Shown here: one piece after another, positions 26,247-36,139 of the stretch
Layout of the letters: every line of letters starts with the position of its first letter
How positions within the stretch are numbered: the first letter of the stretch is position 1
Assembly: GCA_021404565.1 (NCBI GenBank)
Contig: JAAWWF010000005.1
Location: 337,663-401,662, forward strand
Direction: 5' to 3'
DNA length: 64,000 nucleotides
From: Roseivirga sp.
GTDB taxonomy: Bacteria; Bacteroidota; Bacteroidia; Cytophagales; Cyclobacteriaceae
Made by a program: the position numbers and the translations under genes
Notes under the pieces: model-generated
The model's input: the letters and a program-made list of their open reading frames with translations, nothing else
The model's database searches: none
Told to the model about the DNA's origin: nothing

Positions 26247-28364
26247 TTAGCTGTCTATCAGTTTTTGAAGTATTTCCTGTGCGGCTTTGGCTATGACCGT
26301 ACCCGGACCAAAGATTCCGCTGACTCCACTTTCGTACAGATAGTCGTAGTCATTAGGGGGAATAACGCCACCGGCTATCACCATAATGTCTTCCCTGCCT
26401 AGTTTTTTCAACTCAGCAATGAGTTGAGGTACCAGTGTTTTATGTCCTGCGGCCAGGCTGGAGGCCCCTATGATATGTACATCATTTTCCGCTGCTTGTA
26501 GTGCTGCCTCTTCCGGAGTCTGAAAAAGTGGGCCTATGTCTACATCAAAGCCCAGATCGGCAAAGCTGGTGGCGATTACCTTGGCTCCACGATCGTGGCC
26601 ATCCTGGCCCATCTTGGCTACCATGATTCTGGGTCTGCGTCCGTCCAGTTCAGCAAACTGATCGGCCATGGCCAGTGCCTTTTTAAAGTCTTCGTTGTCC
26701 CTCACTTCGCTCGAATATACGCCCGAAATCGATCTGATCACAGCCTTATGCCTTCCGAAGGCCTTTTCCATGGCCATGGAGATTTCTCCCAGTGTGGCAC
26801 GATCGCGTGCTGCGTTTACGGCCAGGGCAAGCAAATTGCCTTCACCACTTTGGGCAGCTTCTTCCAGGGCTTTAAGCGATTGTGTTACTTTATCAGTATC
26901 TCTTTCCTCCTTTAGTTTTTCGAGTCCCACTATCTGGGCATTGCGTACAGCAGTATTATCTACCTCAAGAAGTTCTATGTCGAGTTTCTCATCTGTTTGG
27001 TAGCGGTTTACCCCTACAATTACATCTTTACCCGAATCAATTCGCGCCTGCTTTCTGGCCGCTGCTTCCTCTATTCTCATTTTCGGTAAGCCGGCCTCAA
27101 TCGCTTTGGCCATGCCTCCCAATTCTTCTACTTCTTCAATCAGTGACCATGCCTTTTTCACGAGTTGATCTGTAAGGTATTCTACATAGTATGAACCTCC
27201 CCAGGGGTCTACTACTTTGGTGATGTCGGTCTCTTTTTGCAGGTAAATCTGCGTGTTCCTGGCGATTTTCGCAGAGAAATCAGTCGGTAAGGCAATCGCT
27301 TCATCCAGGGCATTGGTGTGGAGCGACTGTGTATGGCCCAGGGCAGCTGCCATGGCTTCTACACAGGTACGGGCTACATTATTAAACGGATCCTGCTCTG
27401 TAAGGCTCCAGCCCGATGTCTGGCAATGCGTGCGCAGTGCCATGGACTTAGGGTTTTTTGGGTTGAACTGTTTTACCATTTTCGCCCAAAGGAGTCTGCC
27501 AGCCCGCATCTTTGCGATTTCCATAAAGTGATTCATGCCAATCGCCCAGAAGAAAGAAAGACGGGGAGCAAAGGCATCAATATCTAGGCCGGCACTAATA
27601 CCGGTGCGCAGATACTCGAGGCCATCGGCCAGTGTATAAGCGAGCTCGATGTCAGCAGTGGCACCGGCTTCCTGCATGTGGTAGCCTGATATACTGATTG
27701 AGTTGAATTTGGGCATATTTTGAGCTGTGAACTCGAAAATATCTCCGATGATCTTCATTGAAGCGGCAGGAGGGTAGATATAGGTGTTGCGCACCATAAA
27801 CTCTTTCAGAATGTCATTCTGAATGGTGCCACTCAGTTTTTCCATGGGCACGCCCTGCTCTTCGGCTGCCACGATATAAAAAGCCATAATAGGGATTACG
27901 GCTCCATTCATGGTCATGGAAACAGACATCTGGTCTAAAGGGATCTGATCGAAAAGCACCTTCATGTCCAGTACTGAATCGATAGCAACTCCTGCCTTAC
28001 CCACATCTCCGAATACGCGGGGATGGTCAGAGTCATAACCCCGATGGGTGGCTAAATCGAAGGCTACTGAAAGCCCTTTTTGCCCTGCTTCAAGATTTCT
28101 GCGATAGAAGGCGTTTGAAGCTTCAGCTGTTGAAAACCCTGCATACTGTCTGATGGTCCAGGGGCGCTGCGTATACATTGAGCTATAAGGGCCCCGCAGG
28201 TTGGGCGCAATGCCGGCTACAAAATCCAGGTGTTCCAGACCTTCGAGATCTTCTTTGCCAAAATCAGGCTTTACGGCTATTCCTTCTGCGGTCTCCCAAA
28301 CCTGGCCTTCAGGGAGTTGAACTACGCTTTCGATGACTTGGACTTTACTGAAATCAGGTTTCAT
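26247..28364 (-). CDS. mutB: Methylmalonyl-CoA mutase large (alpha) subunit
   Basis: Adenosylcobalamin-dependent isomerase that interconverts (R)-methylmalonyl-CoA and succinyl-CoA. 705 residues, as usual. The TIM-barrel part includes [27 protein letters not shown] and the substrate-site stretch [12 protein letters not shown]; the B12-binding Rossmann-like domain at about 570-705 has the base-off DxHxxG motif D588-G-H590-D-R-G593. Its ATG overlaps the mutA stop (TGATG on the minus strand). It connects to the TCA cycle at succinyl-CoA, whose ligase subunit sucD lies at 59.4 kb in the same window. Confidence 0.97.
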   Translation of the reverse strand: MKPDFSKVQVIESVVQLPEGQVWETAEGIAVKPDFGKEDLEGLEHLDFVAGIAPNLRGPYSSMYTQRPWTIRQYAGFSTAEASNAFYRRNLEAGQKGLSVAFDLATHRGYDSDHPRVFGDVGKAGVAIDSVLDMKVLFDQIPLDQMSVSMTMNGAVIPIMAFYIVAAEEQGVPMEKLSGTIQNDILKEFMVRNTYIYPPAASMKIIGDIFEFTAQNMPKFNSISISGYHMQEAGATADIELAYTLADGLEYLRTGISAGLDIDAFAPRLSFFWAIGMNHFMEIAKMRAGRLLWAKMVKQFNPKNPKSMALRTHCQTSGWSLTEQDPFNNVARTCVEAMAAALGHTQSLHTNALDEAIALPTDFSAKIARNTQIYLQKETDITKVVDPWGGSYYVEYLTDQLVKKAWSLIEEVEELGGMAKAIEAGLPKMRIEEAAARKQARIDSGKDVIVGVNRYQTDEKLDIELLEVDNTAVRNAQIVGLEKLKEERDTDKVTQSLKALEEAAQSGEGNLLALAVNAARDRATLGEISMAMEKAFGRHKAVIRSISGVYSSEVRDNEDFKKALAMADQFAELDGRRPRIMVAKMGQDGHDRGAKVIATSFADLGFDVDIGPLFQTPEEAALQAAENDVHIIGASSLAAGHKTLVPQLIAELKKLGREDIMVIAGGVIPPNDYDYLYESGVSGIFGPGTVIAKAAQEILQKLIDS

Positions 28365-29527
28365 CAGGCAATCAGGTTTTGGTAAAGAGACTCCATTTTA
28401 TCTGCAGAAAGACTGCTATAACCACCCGCTGCTTCCATGTCGAGAAAGAGCTGCCAGCTTTTGTTCATAATTTCCCTGGTCAGTGATTCCACAAAGTATG
28501 AGCCAGATGCCGGATCTACTACTTTGTTGAAGTAGGACTCTTCCTTTAACACATTGGAAATGTTTCTGGCCGATCTTTCTGCCAGGTCTTTCTGTTGCTT
28601 TTCGAAGACATTATAGAAGGGCTGAATGCAGAGCGCATCGGTACCTCCTAATATGGCCGCCATGGCTTCGGTGGTCGCCCTGAGCATATAACTATGGGCA
28701 TCATCAATAGCTTCTGTCCAGCTACCCGTTCTGGCAAGTACATTCAGGTCACAGGCCGAAATGTTAATGTTATAGGCATTTGCAAAGCGTATTCCCAGTG
28801 CACGCATAGCACGATACTTGGCTATTTCTGTGAAATAACTGGTGCCCAAAGAGAGCTCAAATTGCGTCTGAGTCAGAAGAGTTTTCGGCTGAATGCCCGC
28901 CCCTGTTTGCTTATCAAATACTTCGGCTGCTTTACAAAGTACTAGTGCCAGCTCCTGTACCGGGTTGTTATGATATTGATCTGCTTCAATGTTAAAAAAC
29001 TGGTAATGCGGGAGCATGCCGGAAGCTTTTTGAACCGAGGCAGAACCTGAGTAATAACCTTTGACTTTTGAAAGATCGGCCTGTATTGATACCAGATAAC
29101 CGGAAAAACTATCCGGTAAATCGGAGTCTTCTAATTGATCTGTAAAGCTAATATGGCAATAATCAGTTTTGATGTCAGCGAGTAAAACAGTGAGCTCTGG
29201 TTTTGTATTCAGATTGAAGATAACCCCGTCAGCTCCTGCATTTAATGCTTCAAGCGCCTGTTGGTTGGCCGTTTTGTCGCTGTCAACATCGATCAACTGA
29301 TAATTGACCCAGTTCCGAGCCCCGAAAATAGCAGGCTGATCATGAACATTAGCTATATTGGGGAGCTGTTCGGGTAGGTCTTCTTTGGTATAGATGGGGC
29401 CTCCGCTGAGCCCGGCTGCTTCCCAATTGAGTGAACCGATTTCCTTGCCCTTAAGGTCTGCGATGATCTTATTTTGCCATTCGTCACGACTGACACCGTC
29501 AAAATCTTTAAATAGTTTTTCCTCCAT
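28364..29527 (-). CDS. mutA: Methylmalonyl-CoA mutase small (beta) subunit, barrel-only form
   Basis: 387 residues from ATG 29527 (the frame extends to a TTG at 29551). It aligns with the barrel half of MutB ([51 protein letters not shown]) but lacks the C-terminal B12-binding domain and the DxHxxG motif, so it is the non-catalytic partner. Small subunits in actinobacteria run about 600 residues and keep a degenerate cobalamin domain; here that domain is absent. CAAAATTA at 29549-29556 on the plus strand is a fair -7 element (reads TAATTTTG) for the operon. No meaB/argK chaperone gene is present in the window. Confidence 0.93.
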   Translation of the reverse strand: MEEKLFKDFDGVSRDEWQNKIIADLKGKEIGSLNWEAAGLSGGPIYTKEDLPEQLPNIANVHDQPAIFGARNWVNYQLIDVDSDKTANQQALEALNAGADGVIFNLNTKPELTVLLADIKTDYCHISFTDQLEDSDLPDSFSGYLVSIQADLSKVKGYYSGSASVQKASGMLPHYQFFNIEADQYHNNPVQELALVLCKAAEVFDKQTGAGIQPKTLLTQTQFELSLGTSYFTEIAKYRAMRALGIRFANAYNINISACDLNVLARTGSWTEAIDDAHSYMLRATTEAMAAILGGTDALCIQPFYNVFEKQQKDLAERSARNISNVLKEESYFNKVVDPASGSYFVESLTREIMNKSWQLFLDMEAAGGYSSLSADKMESLYQNLIA

Positions 29528-29750
29528 AGGTACCTGATGTTCCTGCCGCAAAATTAAGCTTTTTTGTCTCTGTTGAGCTCAGAATTTTGATAATTGGATA
29601 GAGTAGGCCAGGTACTTTAATGGAGCGTAGAATGGATTATTTTCAGATGATAGTATGGTTCTTCTAAAGGAAAGTTGACCTATCAGAAAAATATTCTGCT
29701 CTGGCAGGCATTCACCTTTTTTGTTCGTTTTATTTTTCTCATTTTTGTCT

Positions 29751-29781
29751 TCCCTCGAAAAACTATTGAGGGATTTTTTTT
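29751..29781 (+). promoter_or_regulatory. Terminator-like hairpin in the dnaA leader
   Basis: Stem TCCCTC (29751-29756) with GAGGGA (29768-29773), extended by one G-T and one A-T pair, followed by eight T (29774-29781). It ends 22 bp before the dnaA ATG. No plus-strand gene ends upstream, so it would act as an attenuator on dnaA transcripts rather than as an ordinary terminator. Confidence 0.5.
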
Positions 29782-29803
29782 CCAATCAGCTTGATCTTAT
29801 TGA

Positions 29804-31225
29804 ATGGTGAAAGACAGTGTATCGGTGTGGGAAGATTGCCTTAAATTCATCAGAGGGCAAGTGGGAGAGCAAAGCTTCCGTACATGGTTCGAACCCATAA
29901 AACCGATTAGTCTGAGCGATCAGGTCCTGACAATTCAGGTTCCGAGTCAGTTTTTTTATGAATACCTCGAAGAGCACTATCTTCATGTGCTAAGACAGGT
30001 GATTATCAGTGAATTAGGTCCGAATGGAAGACTGGAGTACTCTGTCATTGTTGACAGTGGCAGCAACCAGAATCAACCCTATGTAGTAACGCTGCCTAAT
30101 CAGAAGCATAACAATCAGTGGGATAAGAACAGATCACGCAGCCCGGAGGTACGCAATCCTTTTGAAATGCCTTCCCTGGAAGAAAATGATCGCTACTCAA
30201 ACCTGAATCCGAATTACGACTTTGATAATTACATAGAGGGTGATTGTAACAGACTGGCCCGATCCGCTGGTTTGGCAGTGGCTGAAAAACCTGGTATTAC
30301 CTCCTTTAACCCACTGATGATTTACGGTGGTGTGGGGCTCGGAAAAACACACCTGGTACAGGCTATAGGTAACAGAATCGGAACGGACGATAAGAGCAAT
30401 TTTGTGCTCTATGTGTCATCAGAGAAATTCACCACTCAGTTTACTGATGCCATCAAGAATAACAGTATCCAGAGCTTTACGAATTTTTACCTGCAGGTAG
30501 ATACACTCATCATTGATGATGTGCAGTTCTTTTCTGGTAAGGAGAAGACTCAGGAGATGTTTTTTCACATTTTCAATCATCTGCATCAAAACGGCAAGCA
30601 AATTGTCATGTCGAGTGATCGTGCTCCGCGTGATTTAAAGGGCCTTCAGGATCGTCTCTTATCGCGTTTTAAATGGGGGCTGACAGCAGATTTGCAGATG
30701 CCGGATTTTGAAACCCGTATGGCCATCATTATGCGAAAAATGCAGTCTGATGGTATCTATATTCCCGATGATGTGGTGGAGTACCTTGCTTATAGCGTGG
30801 ATACGAATGTACGTGAACTGGAAGGGGTGCTGATCTCTCTGATAGCTCACGCCACACTGAACAAAACGGATATAAACCTGGAACTCGCCAAGCAGACCCT
30901 CAAAAATATCGTTCATGATATCGAGTCTGAGGTAGGTATCGACTATATCCAGAAATCAGTAGGCGAATATTTTCAGATTAGCGTGGAAGACCTGAAAGCC
31001 AAAACCAGGAAAAAAGAGATCGTGATTGCCAGGCAGGTGTCCATGTACCTGTGTAAGGAGTACACCAATCATTCCTTAAAGTCCATCGGCTACCATTTCG
31101 GAGGGCGAGATCATTCTACCGTTATCCATGCTGTACAATCTGTTAGTGATATGATGGATCTCGACAGTAAGTTCAATGATAACATCGCTGAACTGAAGAA
31201 GAAAATGCGCATGAAGTCGGTTTAA
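29804..31225 (+). CDS. dnaA: Chromosomal replication initiator DnaA
   Basis: 473 residues. Domain I (about 1-85, VWEDCLKFIRGQVGEQSFRTWF) mediates self-interaction; a polar linker (about 86-130) follows. The AAA+ domain has Walker A GGVGLGKT (175-182) and Walker B IIDDVQFF (236-243). The C-terminal DNA-binding domain has the signature GGRDHSTVIH (433-442). It binds DnaA boxes and opens oriC. ATG at 29804; it stands alone. No cluster of TTATCCACA boxes is present in the 276 bases upstream, so oriC is probably not directly upstream of the gene. Confidence 0.98.
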   Translation: MVKDSVSVWEDCLKFIRGQVGEQSFRTWFEPIKPISLSDQVLTIQVPSQFFYEYLEEHYLHVLRQVIISELGPNGRLEYSVIVDSGSNQNQPYVVTLPNQKHNNQWDKNRSRSPEVRNPFEMPSLEENDRYSNLNPNYDFDNYIEGDCNRLARSAGLAVAEKPGITSFNPLMIYGGVGLGKTHLVQAIGNRIGTDDKSNFVLYVSSEKFTTQFTDAIKNNSIQSFTNFYLQVDTLIIDDVQFFSGKEKTQEMFFHIFNHLHQNGKQIVMSSDRAPRDLKGLQDRLLSRFKWGLTADLQMPDFETRMAIIMRKMQSDGIYIPDDVVEYLAYSVDTNVRELEGVLISLIAHATLNKTDINLELAKQTLKNIVHDIESEVGIDYIQKSVGEYFQISVEDLKAKTRKKEIVIARQVSMYLCKEYTNHSLKSIGYHFGGRDHSTVIHAVQSVSDMMDLDSKFNDNIAELKKKMRMKSV

Positions 31226-31260
31226 GACTTCTGTCAATCTCGAACTGATTGTTATTCATA

Positions 31261-31281
31261 AAAAAAGGGGCCGAAGCCCCT
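31261..31281 (-). terminator. Terminator with UUCG tetraloop
   Basis: On the minus strand the stem AGGGGC/GCCCCT closes a TTCG loop and is followed by six T. It ends the minus-strand secreted protein gene 26 bp downstream of its stop; the other strand could serve dnaA. Confidence 0.88.
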
Positions 31282-31306
31282 CATTTACGATCACACTAAC
31301 CTCTGT

Positions 31307-31903
31307 TTATTTTAGTGCAACGAACTGTATGAATTTTTGTCCTTGTGAGATCATTTTGACTGTATAGCCACCTTTACCGAGTTTTGAAAGATCATATCTT
31401 CTCAGCTCAGTAGTACCATCCACAGTCTCTTTATACACCTGATCAAAATTGCAGTCGTAGATAATGACACTTACCGAAGTAGTGTCTTCACTTGGCATGA
31501 TGATATCAAGTATATTGCCATTTTGACGAACAACCGGCTTTACAATCATCACCTGATCGGCAATATTAACAGTAGCTTCAAGGTCAGTCAACTGTACTGT
31601 AGTTGAGCTGAAACTTGTCTCGTTCTCTATTTCAATAGAGTAATTACCAGCTGGAAGAGCGTTCAGATCGAATCGTTTAGATACTTTTTCATTGTTATCA
31701 GACACCAATTGGTGTAATACTAATCCGTTTTCATCTCTAAGCTGTACCTGTGTCTTGCTAGCTCCTAAATGGCTGGCATAAAGAGCAATCGTTTTTGCTC
31801 CCACTTTTTCAACTTTTACATTTGGTTTGTTACCATTTGCAAAACTCATCGCTGCTACCATGACCATCATGGCGATCAGCACACTTTTTCTAAAAGTTCT
31901 CAT
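31307..31903 (-). CDS. Secreted beta-sandwich protein with two internal repeats
   Basis: 198 residues with signal peptide ending SFANG. Two related halves can be aligned by eye. The first runs VQLRDENGLVLHQLVSDNNEKVSKRFDLNALPAGNYSIEI, the second VSVIIYDCNFDQVYKETVDGTTELRRYDLSKLGKGGYTVKM. The shared core is D..L..G.Y...., the pattern of Bacteroidetes Ig-like/DUF3244-type and T9SS C-terminal domains. Function unknown. Its -7 element may be CAAAGGTA at 31941-31948 (TACCTTTG on the minus strand). Strong terminator. Divergent from the AraC regulator. Confidence 0.72.
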   Translation of the reverse strand: MRTFRKSVLIAMMVMVAAMSFANGNKPNVKVEKVGAKTIALYASHLGASKTQVQLRDENGLVLHQLVSDNNEKVSKRFDLNALPAGNYSIEIENETSFSSTTVQLTDLEATVNIADQVMIVKPVVRQNGNILDIIMPSEDTTSVSVIIYDCNFDQVYKETVDGTTELRRYDLSKLGKGGYTVKMISQGQKFIQFVALK

Positions 31904-32184
31904 TTGCTTAATTGTTTAGGTTCTTGACCAATTATGATAACAAAGGTATGGGGGCGGCCTAACCTGTACTACCTCACTTTTGGCCACTATCAATGCTATT
32001 TTATCCCGGGTCGGGGGTTGTGCATACGGTTGTGTCAATTTTCCACACATTTCGGTTAAAATAGCATAAGACTCCCGAGATTTGTTCTGTCTAAATTCGC
32101 TTTAGCTGTGTGTAGAGTTTCCGGAACAGGCGCCTGAAGCGGGTGCTGAGAGGCTCGCTGATTGTGTGTGTTGAATTAAGTGTA

Positions 32185-33072
32185 ATGGAAGAACAGATTA
32201 AAAAGAACAAACCTTCATTGGAAAGGATCAGCCCGGCCTTCGGGAGCTCATTTCTGGTGAGAAGATATATAGACTCCTGTAAGAAGGATTTGGCCAACTG
32301 GCATTTTCACCCTGAAATTGAACTGATTCATGTCAATGGTGGAACGGGGAAGCGCCATATAGGTAAGCACCTTTCTTATTTCAATGATGGAGATTTGGTG
32401 CTTATGGGCTCCAACCTGCCTCATTATGGTTTTACAAACAGATTGACCGGCAATAGCTCAGAGACGGTGATTCAGATGAGGGAGGACTTTTTAGGAGAGC
32501 ATTTTTTTGATCTTCCGGAAATGGCTCCGATTAAGCGAATGCTGGATATAGCCAAAAAAGGTCTGGCTTTTCACGGTGACACGAAAGAGGTAGTTGGGAA
32601 AAAAATTGAGTCCCTGGCCTTTGCCGATCAGTACGATCGTCTGTTAGGGCTATTGGGGGTTCTGAGAGAGCTGGCAATATCTGAAGAATACACTGTATTG
32701 AATGCAGAGGGAGTGGCTCTGGCCATTGACCCCAAGGACAATGACCGGATGAATAAGGTATATAGCTATATCCGCGATCACTTTAAGAACCATATTACCC
32801 TGGATGAAATTGCTGACCATGTAAGCATGACCCCCCCGGCCTTTGCCCGTTACTTCAAGAAAATCTCCCGAAAAACCTTTACAAAGTTTGTAAATGAGTA
32901 TCGGGTCGTGCACGCCTCTAAGCTATTGGCAGAGACTTCAATGAGTGTCACGGAAGTGAGCTTTGAGAGTGGGTTCAATAACTTCTCCCACTTTAATAAA
33001 ATCTTTAAGGAGTTTACGGCTAAGAGCCCATCTGCTTACAGGAATGAGTTCAAGCAGATAGTGATGGAATAA
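32185..33072 (+). CDS. AraC-family transcription regulator
   Basis: 295 residues from ATG 32185 (an upstream start at 32143 would add a poorly conserved stretch). N-terminal cupin-like sensor (ANWHFHPEIELIHVNGGTGKRHIGKHLSYFNDGDLVLMGSNLPH) and C-terminal double HTH at about 200-293 (ITLDEIADHVSMTPPAFARYFKK and SVTEVSFESGFNNFSHFNKIFKEFTAKSPSAYR). The sensor likely binds a sugar or small metabolite. No obvious target operon is adjacent; the divergent neighbour is the secreted beta-sandwich gene. Confidence 0.92.
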   Translation: MEEQIKKNKPSLERISPAFGSSFLVRRYIDSCKKDLANWHFHPEIELIHVNGGTGKRHIGKHLSYFNDGDLVLMGSNLPHYGFTNRLTGNSSETVIQMREDFLGEHFFDLPEMAPIKRMLDIAKKGLAFHGDTKEVVGKKIESLAFADQYDRLLGLLGVLRELAISEEYTVLNAEGVALAIDPKDNDRMNKVYSYIRDHFKNHITLDEIADHVSMTPPAFARYFKKISRKTFTKFVNEYRVVHASKLLAETSMSVTEVSFESGFNNFSHFNKIFKEFTAKSPSAYRNEFKQIVME

Positions 33073-33084
33073 GCAGTCTTGAGG

Positions 33085-33498
33085 TTAACGTGTCAGGATC
33101 ACATAAATATTGAGTGCCAAAAAGATCAGTATCCAGAGGAGAAAGCTGATCCTTCTGTACTTCTTAATTTGCCGAGCCTTATTTTCGTAACCCGCCTGCT
33201 CTATAAATTCCTCGTATTCACCAACCATGGTGCTATCCTTGTGCATCATTTTTTTTGAATCGGTAAAGGGAAAGGCAATGATGAATATCTTGTACATCAA
33301 ACTCAGGGGAGCTTCGGCTTTTTGTGCACGCTGTTTTTGTACGTAGTCCTTTTGGTTATAAGCTCTTTGTAATTGATCCTTATTAAGATTCCGGTTTTTT
33401 AACTCTACTTCGAGCTGACTGGTCTGATAATCGGATTGTGGATTGTCTATCTCGAGTAACAGGGATACCGTATCGAGTTTTTTGATATTTATTTGCAA
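33085..33498 (-). CDS. Small membrane protein of unknown function
   Basis: 137 residues, no signal peptide. N-terminal half charged (VSLLLEIDNPQSDYQTSQLEVELKNRNL) with the pattern of a helical regulatory module. A first hydrophobic patch is at about 66-76 (SLMYKIFIIAFPF), a clear TM helix at about 117-135 (ISFLLWILIFLALNIYVIL). Family not recognised. Convergent with the AraC gene 12 bp away. Confidence 0.6.
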   Translation of the reverse strand: MQINIKKLDTVSLLLEIDNPQSDYQTSQLEVELKNRNLNKDQLQRAYNQKDYVQKQRAQKAEAPLSLMYKIFIIAFPFTDSKKMMHKDSTMVGEYEEFIEQAGYENKARQIKKYRRISFLLWILIFLALNIYVILTR

Positions 33499-33543
33499 GA
33501 TTAACCCGGTTTAAGAAATAGAAAGTCAGTTGAACTACCGGGG

Positions 33544-34071
33544 TTAAACCCCTTTAAGATAGAGTTTGATCAAAAGCTGGTGATGAGCGGCATGATGAGT
33601 CGTAAAGTAGAGCATTTCACGGACGGTTATTTTTCCGAGTAGGGGATGTGGCAATATGAATTCGTCCAGTTGTTCTTCAGACCATTTTTCAATTTTTTTA
33701 CCCATTTTCTCAATGATATCCGTCAGCTCTGTGCAAAGCTTTTCCTGTACGGCAGCAGGCACTTTACCTGGTACGTAAGGGCTGGTAGCCTTACCGCCCT
33801 GTTCCAGTTTTTCTTTATATCGGTCCACTACCTGCTCATAACTGCGAGAGGGTCTGTTGGCTTTGCCGAACTTTGATTTGAGAACGAATTTGGGGAATCC
33901 CAGCCCATTGAGGAGTGGTTTGGTGCTTTTAATGAGATGCTCGGTCTGTTGGCCTGCAGACCATTTACCATCAGGGGCGTATTCGAACTCGTCTCCCGTG
34001 AGATCTTTTACATACGAGTTGTAGCTTTGATAAGCACTACTGAGTTTTTGAACGATCTCTTCTCTTTTCAT
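33544..34071 (-). CDS. DinB-family metalloprotein (second copy)
   Basis: 175 residues from ATG 34071. Four-helix DinB fold with APDGKWSAGQQTEHLIKSTKPLL (metal-binding His in helix 2) and the C-terminal ligand helix MLYFTTHHAAHHQLLIKLYL, which carries several His. It is only weakly similar to the DinB protein at 17871-18356, so it is a paralogue of another subfamily rather than a duplicate. Substrate unknown. A terminator lies just upstream of its start (34131-34164), so it has its own promoter. Confidence 0.85.
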   Translation of the reverse strand: MKREEIVQKLSSAYQSYNSYVKDLTGDEFEYAPDGKWSAGQQTEHLIKSTKPLLNGLGFPKFVLKSKFGKANRPSRSYEQVVDRYKEKLEQGGKATSPYVPGKVPAAVQEKLCTELTDIIEKMGKKIEKWSEEQLDEFILPHPLLGKITVREMLYFTTHHAAHHQLLIKLYLKGV

Positions 34072-34130
34072 CTTCTATCTACCTTCATAGAAATTTATGG
34101 CTCTTTCATCGCAAGCCAAAAAGAAGGGGC

Positions 34131-34164
34131 AAAAAAAATCACAGCTTCCTTCTGACGCTGTGAT
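34131..34164 (-). terminator. Terminator of the six-gene LytTR operon
   Basis: Stem ATCACAGC (34138-34145) with GCTGTGAT (34157-34164), 11-base loop, followed on the minus strand by eight T. It lies about 180 bp after the SnoaL-like lipoprotein stop. Confidence 0.85.
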
Positions 34165-34345
34165 CCAATCAATGTATACTATTTGACATTTTATCTTATA
34201 ATAGCTTTCAATGTCATTTACCTATATGTGCAAGATAAGAAAATGGCTGCGTATGAAATTGAGATTTTGTTATTTTTTCACAAAATGTTTCTGTTTTAAT
34301 CTGTTGCTTGTCCGAAAGCAAAGAAAAACAGGTGATTTTTCACGT

Positions 34346-34807
34346 TTACTGAATTCGTGTATCATGGAAAGCTGCTCTTTTCCAGGTCTCTTTTTCCTTT
34401 ATCCATAGGTTGGAAACCCTGATTTGATTACTGAATTCAGCGCCTTTGGAGAAACCTGAAGTGATAATAAGACCAGTCACAATGGCGGATTTTTCATAGA
34501 GTTGTATTTCTTTTTCCAGCAATTGATACTTGTCTATTTTGAGTTGGCCAGAGACCAGGTTTTTTCTGCGGCTTTCCAGGTAGTTGAACCAGCGCTCCTT
34601 TGAAAAAGCCCTGTCACTGCCATTGGTGTGAATATAGTTATCTGTGGTCAGGCTATCCAATGTGCTCAGATCACCTTGCTCAAATGCTGTATTGAATAGG
34701 TCAATACTAGCCTCTAACTGGCCAAGTTCCTTTTGTTTCTTTCGTTCGGGGCCTGCACAGCTAAAAGTGAAGATTAGAAAGAGGGCTAAAATCAGGTGTT
34801 TTTTCAT
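34346..34807 (-). CDS. SnoaL/NTF2-like (DUF4440-type) lipoprotein
   Basis: 153 residues; lipobox TFSC lipidates Cys17. The mature part is a cone-shaped NTF2 fold: a first helix SIDLFNTAFEQGDLSTLDSLTTDNYIHTNGSDRAFSKERW, then strands (QLLEKEIQLYEKSAIVTGLIITSG) and the closing IRVSNLWIKEKETWKRAAFHDTRI. Such proteins bind or transform small hydrophobic molecules, but the envelope versions have no known substrate. Last gene of the minus-strand operon that contains the sensor kinase pair. Confidence 0.82.
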   Translation of the reverse strand: MKKHLILALFLIFTFSCAGPERKKQKELGQLEASIDLFNTAFEQGDLSTLDSLTTDNYIHTNGSDRAFSKERWFNYLESRRKNLVSGQLKIDKYQLLEKEIQLYEKSAIVTGLIITSGFSKGAEFSNQIRVSNLWIKEKETWKRAAFHDTRIQ

Positions 34808-34851
34808 GTAGATCGCTTTGACCTAATGAAAATACTGATTTAGTCATTCTC

Positions 34852-35415
34852 CTAAATGCTTTTTCGGGCAGCTTTTTTATAGTCTGCAAAAATCCAGAAT
34901 GAAAGTACCCATAGACAAAGTGTGATGAAGCCAGCTACCATAGCAGAAGGGTTTTCTTTTACCATGGTACCAATAAGGGCAGAACCAAGAGAGATAACCC
35001 CGGCCATTACCGCATAAGATTTGGTGTTGTAAAACCAGGCATAGGGAAAAAAATGAGCTCCTCTAATGATGGCAAAGGCCATCACGAATTGCTCAGGGTA
35101 TTGTGCAAAGAATATAAACACAAAAGGGAAGTAGAAGAGCTGGGCAAAATTGAGCCAAAGGCCAAGTTCATTCAAAGGATTGTTCGGAATTTTCCATGAG
35201 GTTTTGAAGGTTTTCGAAAGAAGAAAGGCCAGCGGCATCATGGGTGCAGTACAAAAGAAGGTGTAGAGTGCCTTGTTTTGCATGGAGTATGGCATAAGCC
35301 AGTTGGTGCTGATAAGCAGCCAGCAAATACTCGCGGCAATTATAAAATTGATGCCGTTTTTGTTTTCTGTAATGACCTGATGGCGTAGCTGGGGAAAAGA
35401 CAGTTCGTTTTGCAT
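34852..35415 (-). CDS. Integral membrane protein of unknown function (DUF7010-like)
   Basis: 187 residues with about six TM helices (roughly 23-40, 50-66, 85-103, 110-125, 133-150, 155-178). No soluble domain and no catalytic motif recognised; the family name is a tentative memory match. It sits 4 bp after the LytTR regulator and 44 bp before the SnoaL-like lipoprotein, so it is in their operon. Confidence 0.65.
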   Translation of the reverse strand: MQNELSFPQLRHQVITENKNGINFIIAASICWLLISTNWLMPYSMQNKALYTFFCTAPMMPLAFLLSKTFKTSWKIPNNPLNELGLWLNFAQLFYFPFVFIFFAQYPEQFVMAFAIIRGAHFFPYAWFYNTKSYAVMAGVISLGSALIGTMVKENPSAMVAGFITLCLWVLSFWIFADYKKAARKSI

Positions 35416-35419
35416 AATA

Positions 35420-36139
35420 CTAAAAGCTCATAATTTCTCTGAAGCGGATGCTTTGCCTGCGTGAGACCTCAATTTCTTCACCATCTTTCAGGTAGACCTT
35501 GAGTGTGCCACTGAACCAGGGCTCAATGCGTTCTACATATTTCAGGTTTATCACCTGTTGACGGTTGGCACGAAAAAATACTTCCGGGTCCAGTCGTTTT
35601 TCCATGTAATTCAATGAGCGTGGAATCATAGGTTTTTGCTCCTTGAAATAGATGCGCGTATAGCTGCCCATAATTTCCAGGACCCGAATATCTGACAGGC
35701 TTACGAACCAGCATTGCTCTCCATCTTTGACGAATACCTGATTGTGCAGACTTAGTATGTTTTTGGATTCAGACTGGGTTCCACGCTCCCGAAGCCTTGC
35801 GGCTGCTTTTTCAATGGCCAGGAGTAACCTGTCTTCCTTTATAGGCTTCTGCAGATAGTCGAGCGCATTGTGATCGAAAGCCTTCATGGCATAATGATCA
35901 TAGGCTGTAGTGAAAATCACCTCAGGCACTTCTTCCAGGTCTTGCAGCAGTTCGAAACCATCCTTGCCCGGCATCTGAATATCCAGAAAAAGCAGTTCTG
36001 GCTTTAAGTCGAGTGTCTTTTCCAGTGCCTCTTCTGCGCTTTCCGCTTCGCCTACAATTTGTATGTCGTTAGCGGTCTTAAGCAAGTGCCTTAGCTCTTG
36101 CCGTGCTAGTTGTGAATCGTCTACGATCAACGCTTTCAT
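35420..36139 (-). CDS. LytTR-family response regulator
   Basis: 239 residues. Receiver domain at 1-120, acid pocket D7/D8, phospho-acceptor D53 (LFLDIQMPG), Thr in FTTAYD and Lys in LQKPI. LytTR DNA-binding domain at about 140-239 (FVSLSDIRVLEIMGSYTRIYF, FFRANRQQVINLKYVERIEPW). Overlaps its partner histidine kinase by 4 bp. LytTR regulators usually control neighbouring envelope genes; here the likely targets are the operon itself and its flanks (inferred). Confidence 0.95.
   Translation of the reverse strand: MKALIVDDSQLARQELRHLLKTANDIQIVGEAESAEEALEKTLDLKPELLFLDIQMPGKDGFELLQDLEEVPEVIFTTAYDHYAMKAFDHNALDYLQKPIKEDRLLLAIEKAAARLRERGTQSESKNILSLHNQVFVKDGEQCWFVSLSDIRVLEIMGSYTRIYFKEQKPMIPRSLNYMEKRLDPEVFFRANRQQVINLKYVERIEPWFSGTLKVYLKDGEEIEVSRRQSIRFREIMSF

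Noticed and set aside
26595..27587. Several plus-strand frames of 89-111 codons inside mutB
   Set aside because: They lie wholly within the conserved mutB coding region on the other strand, with no start context or family resemblance.
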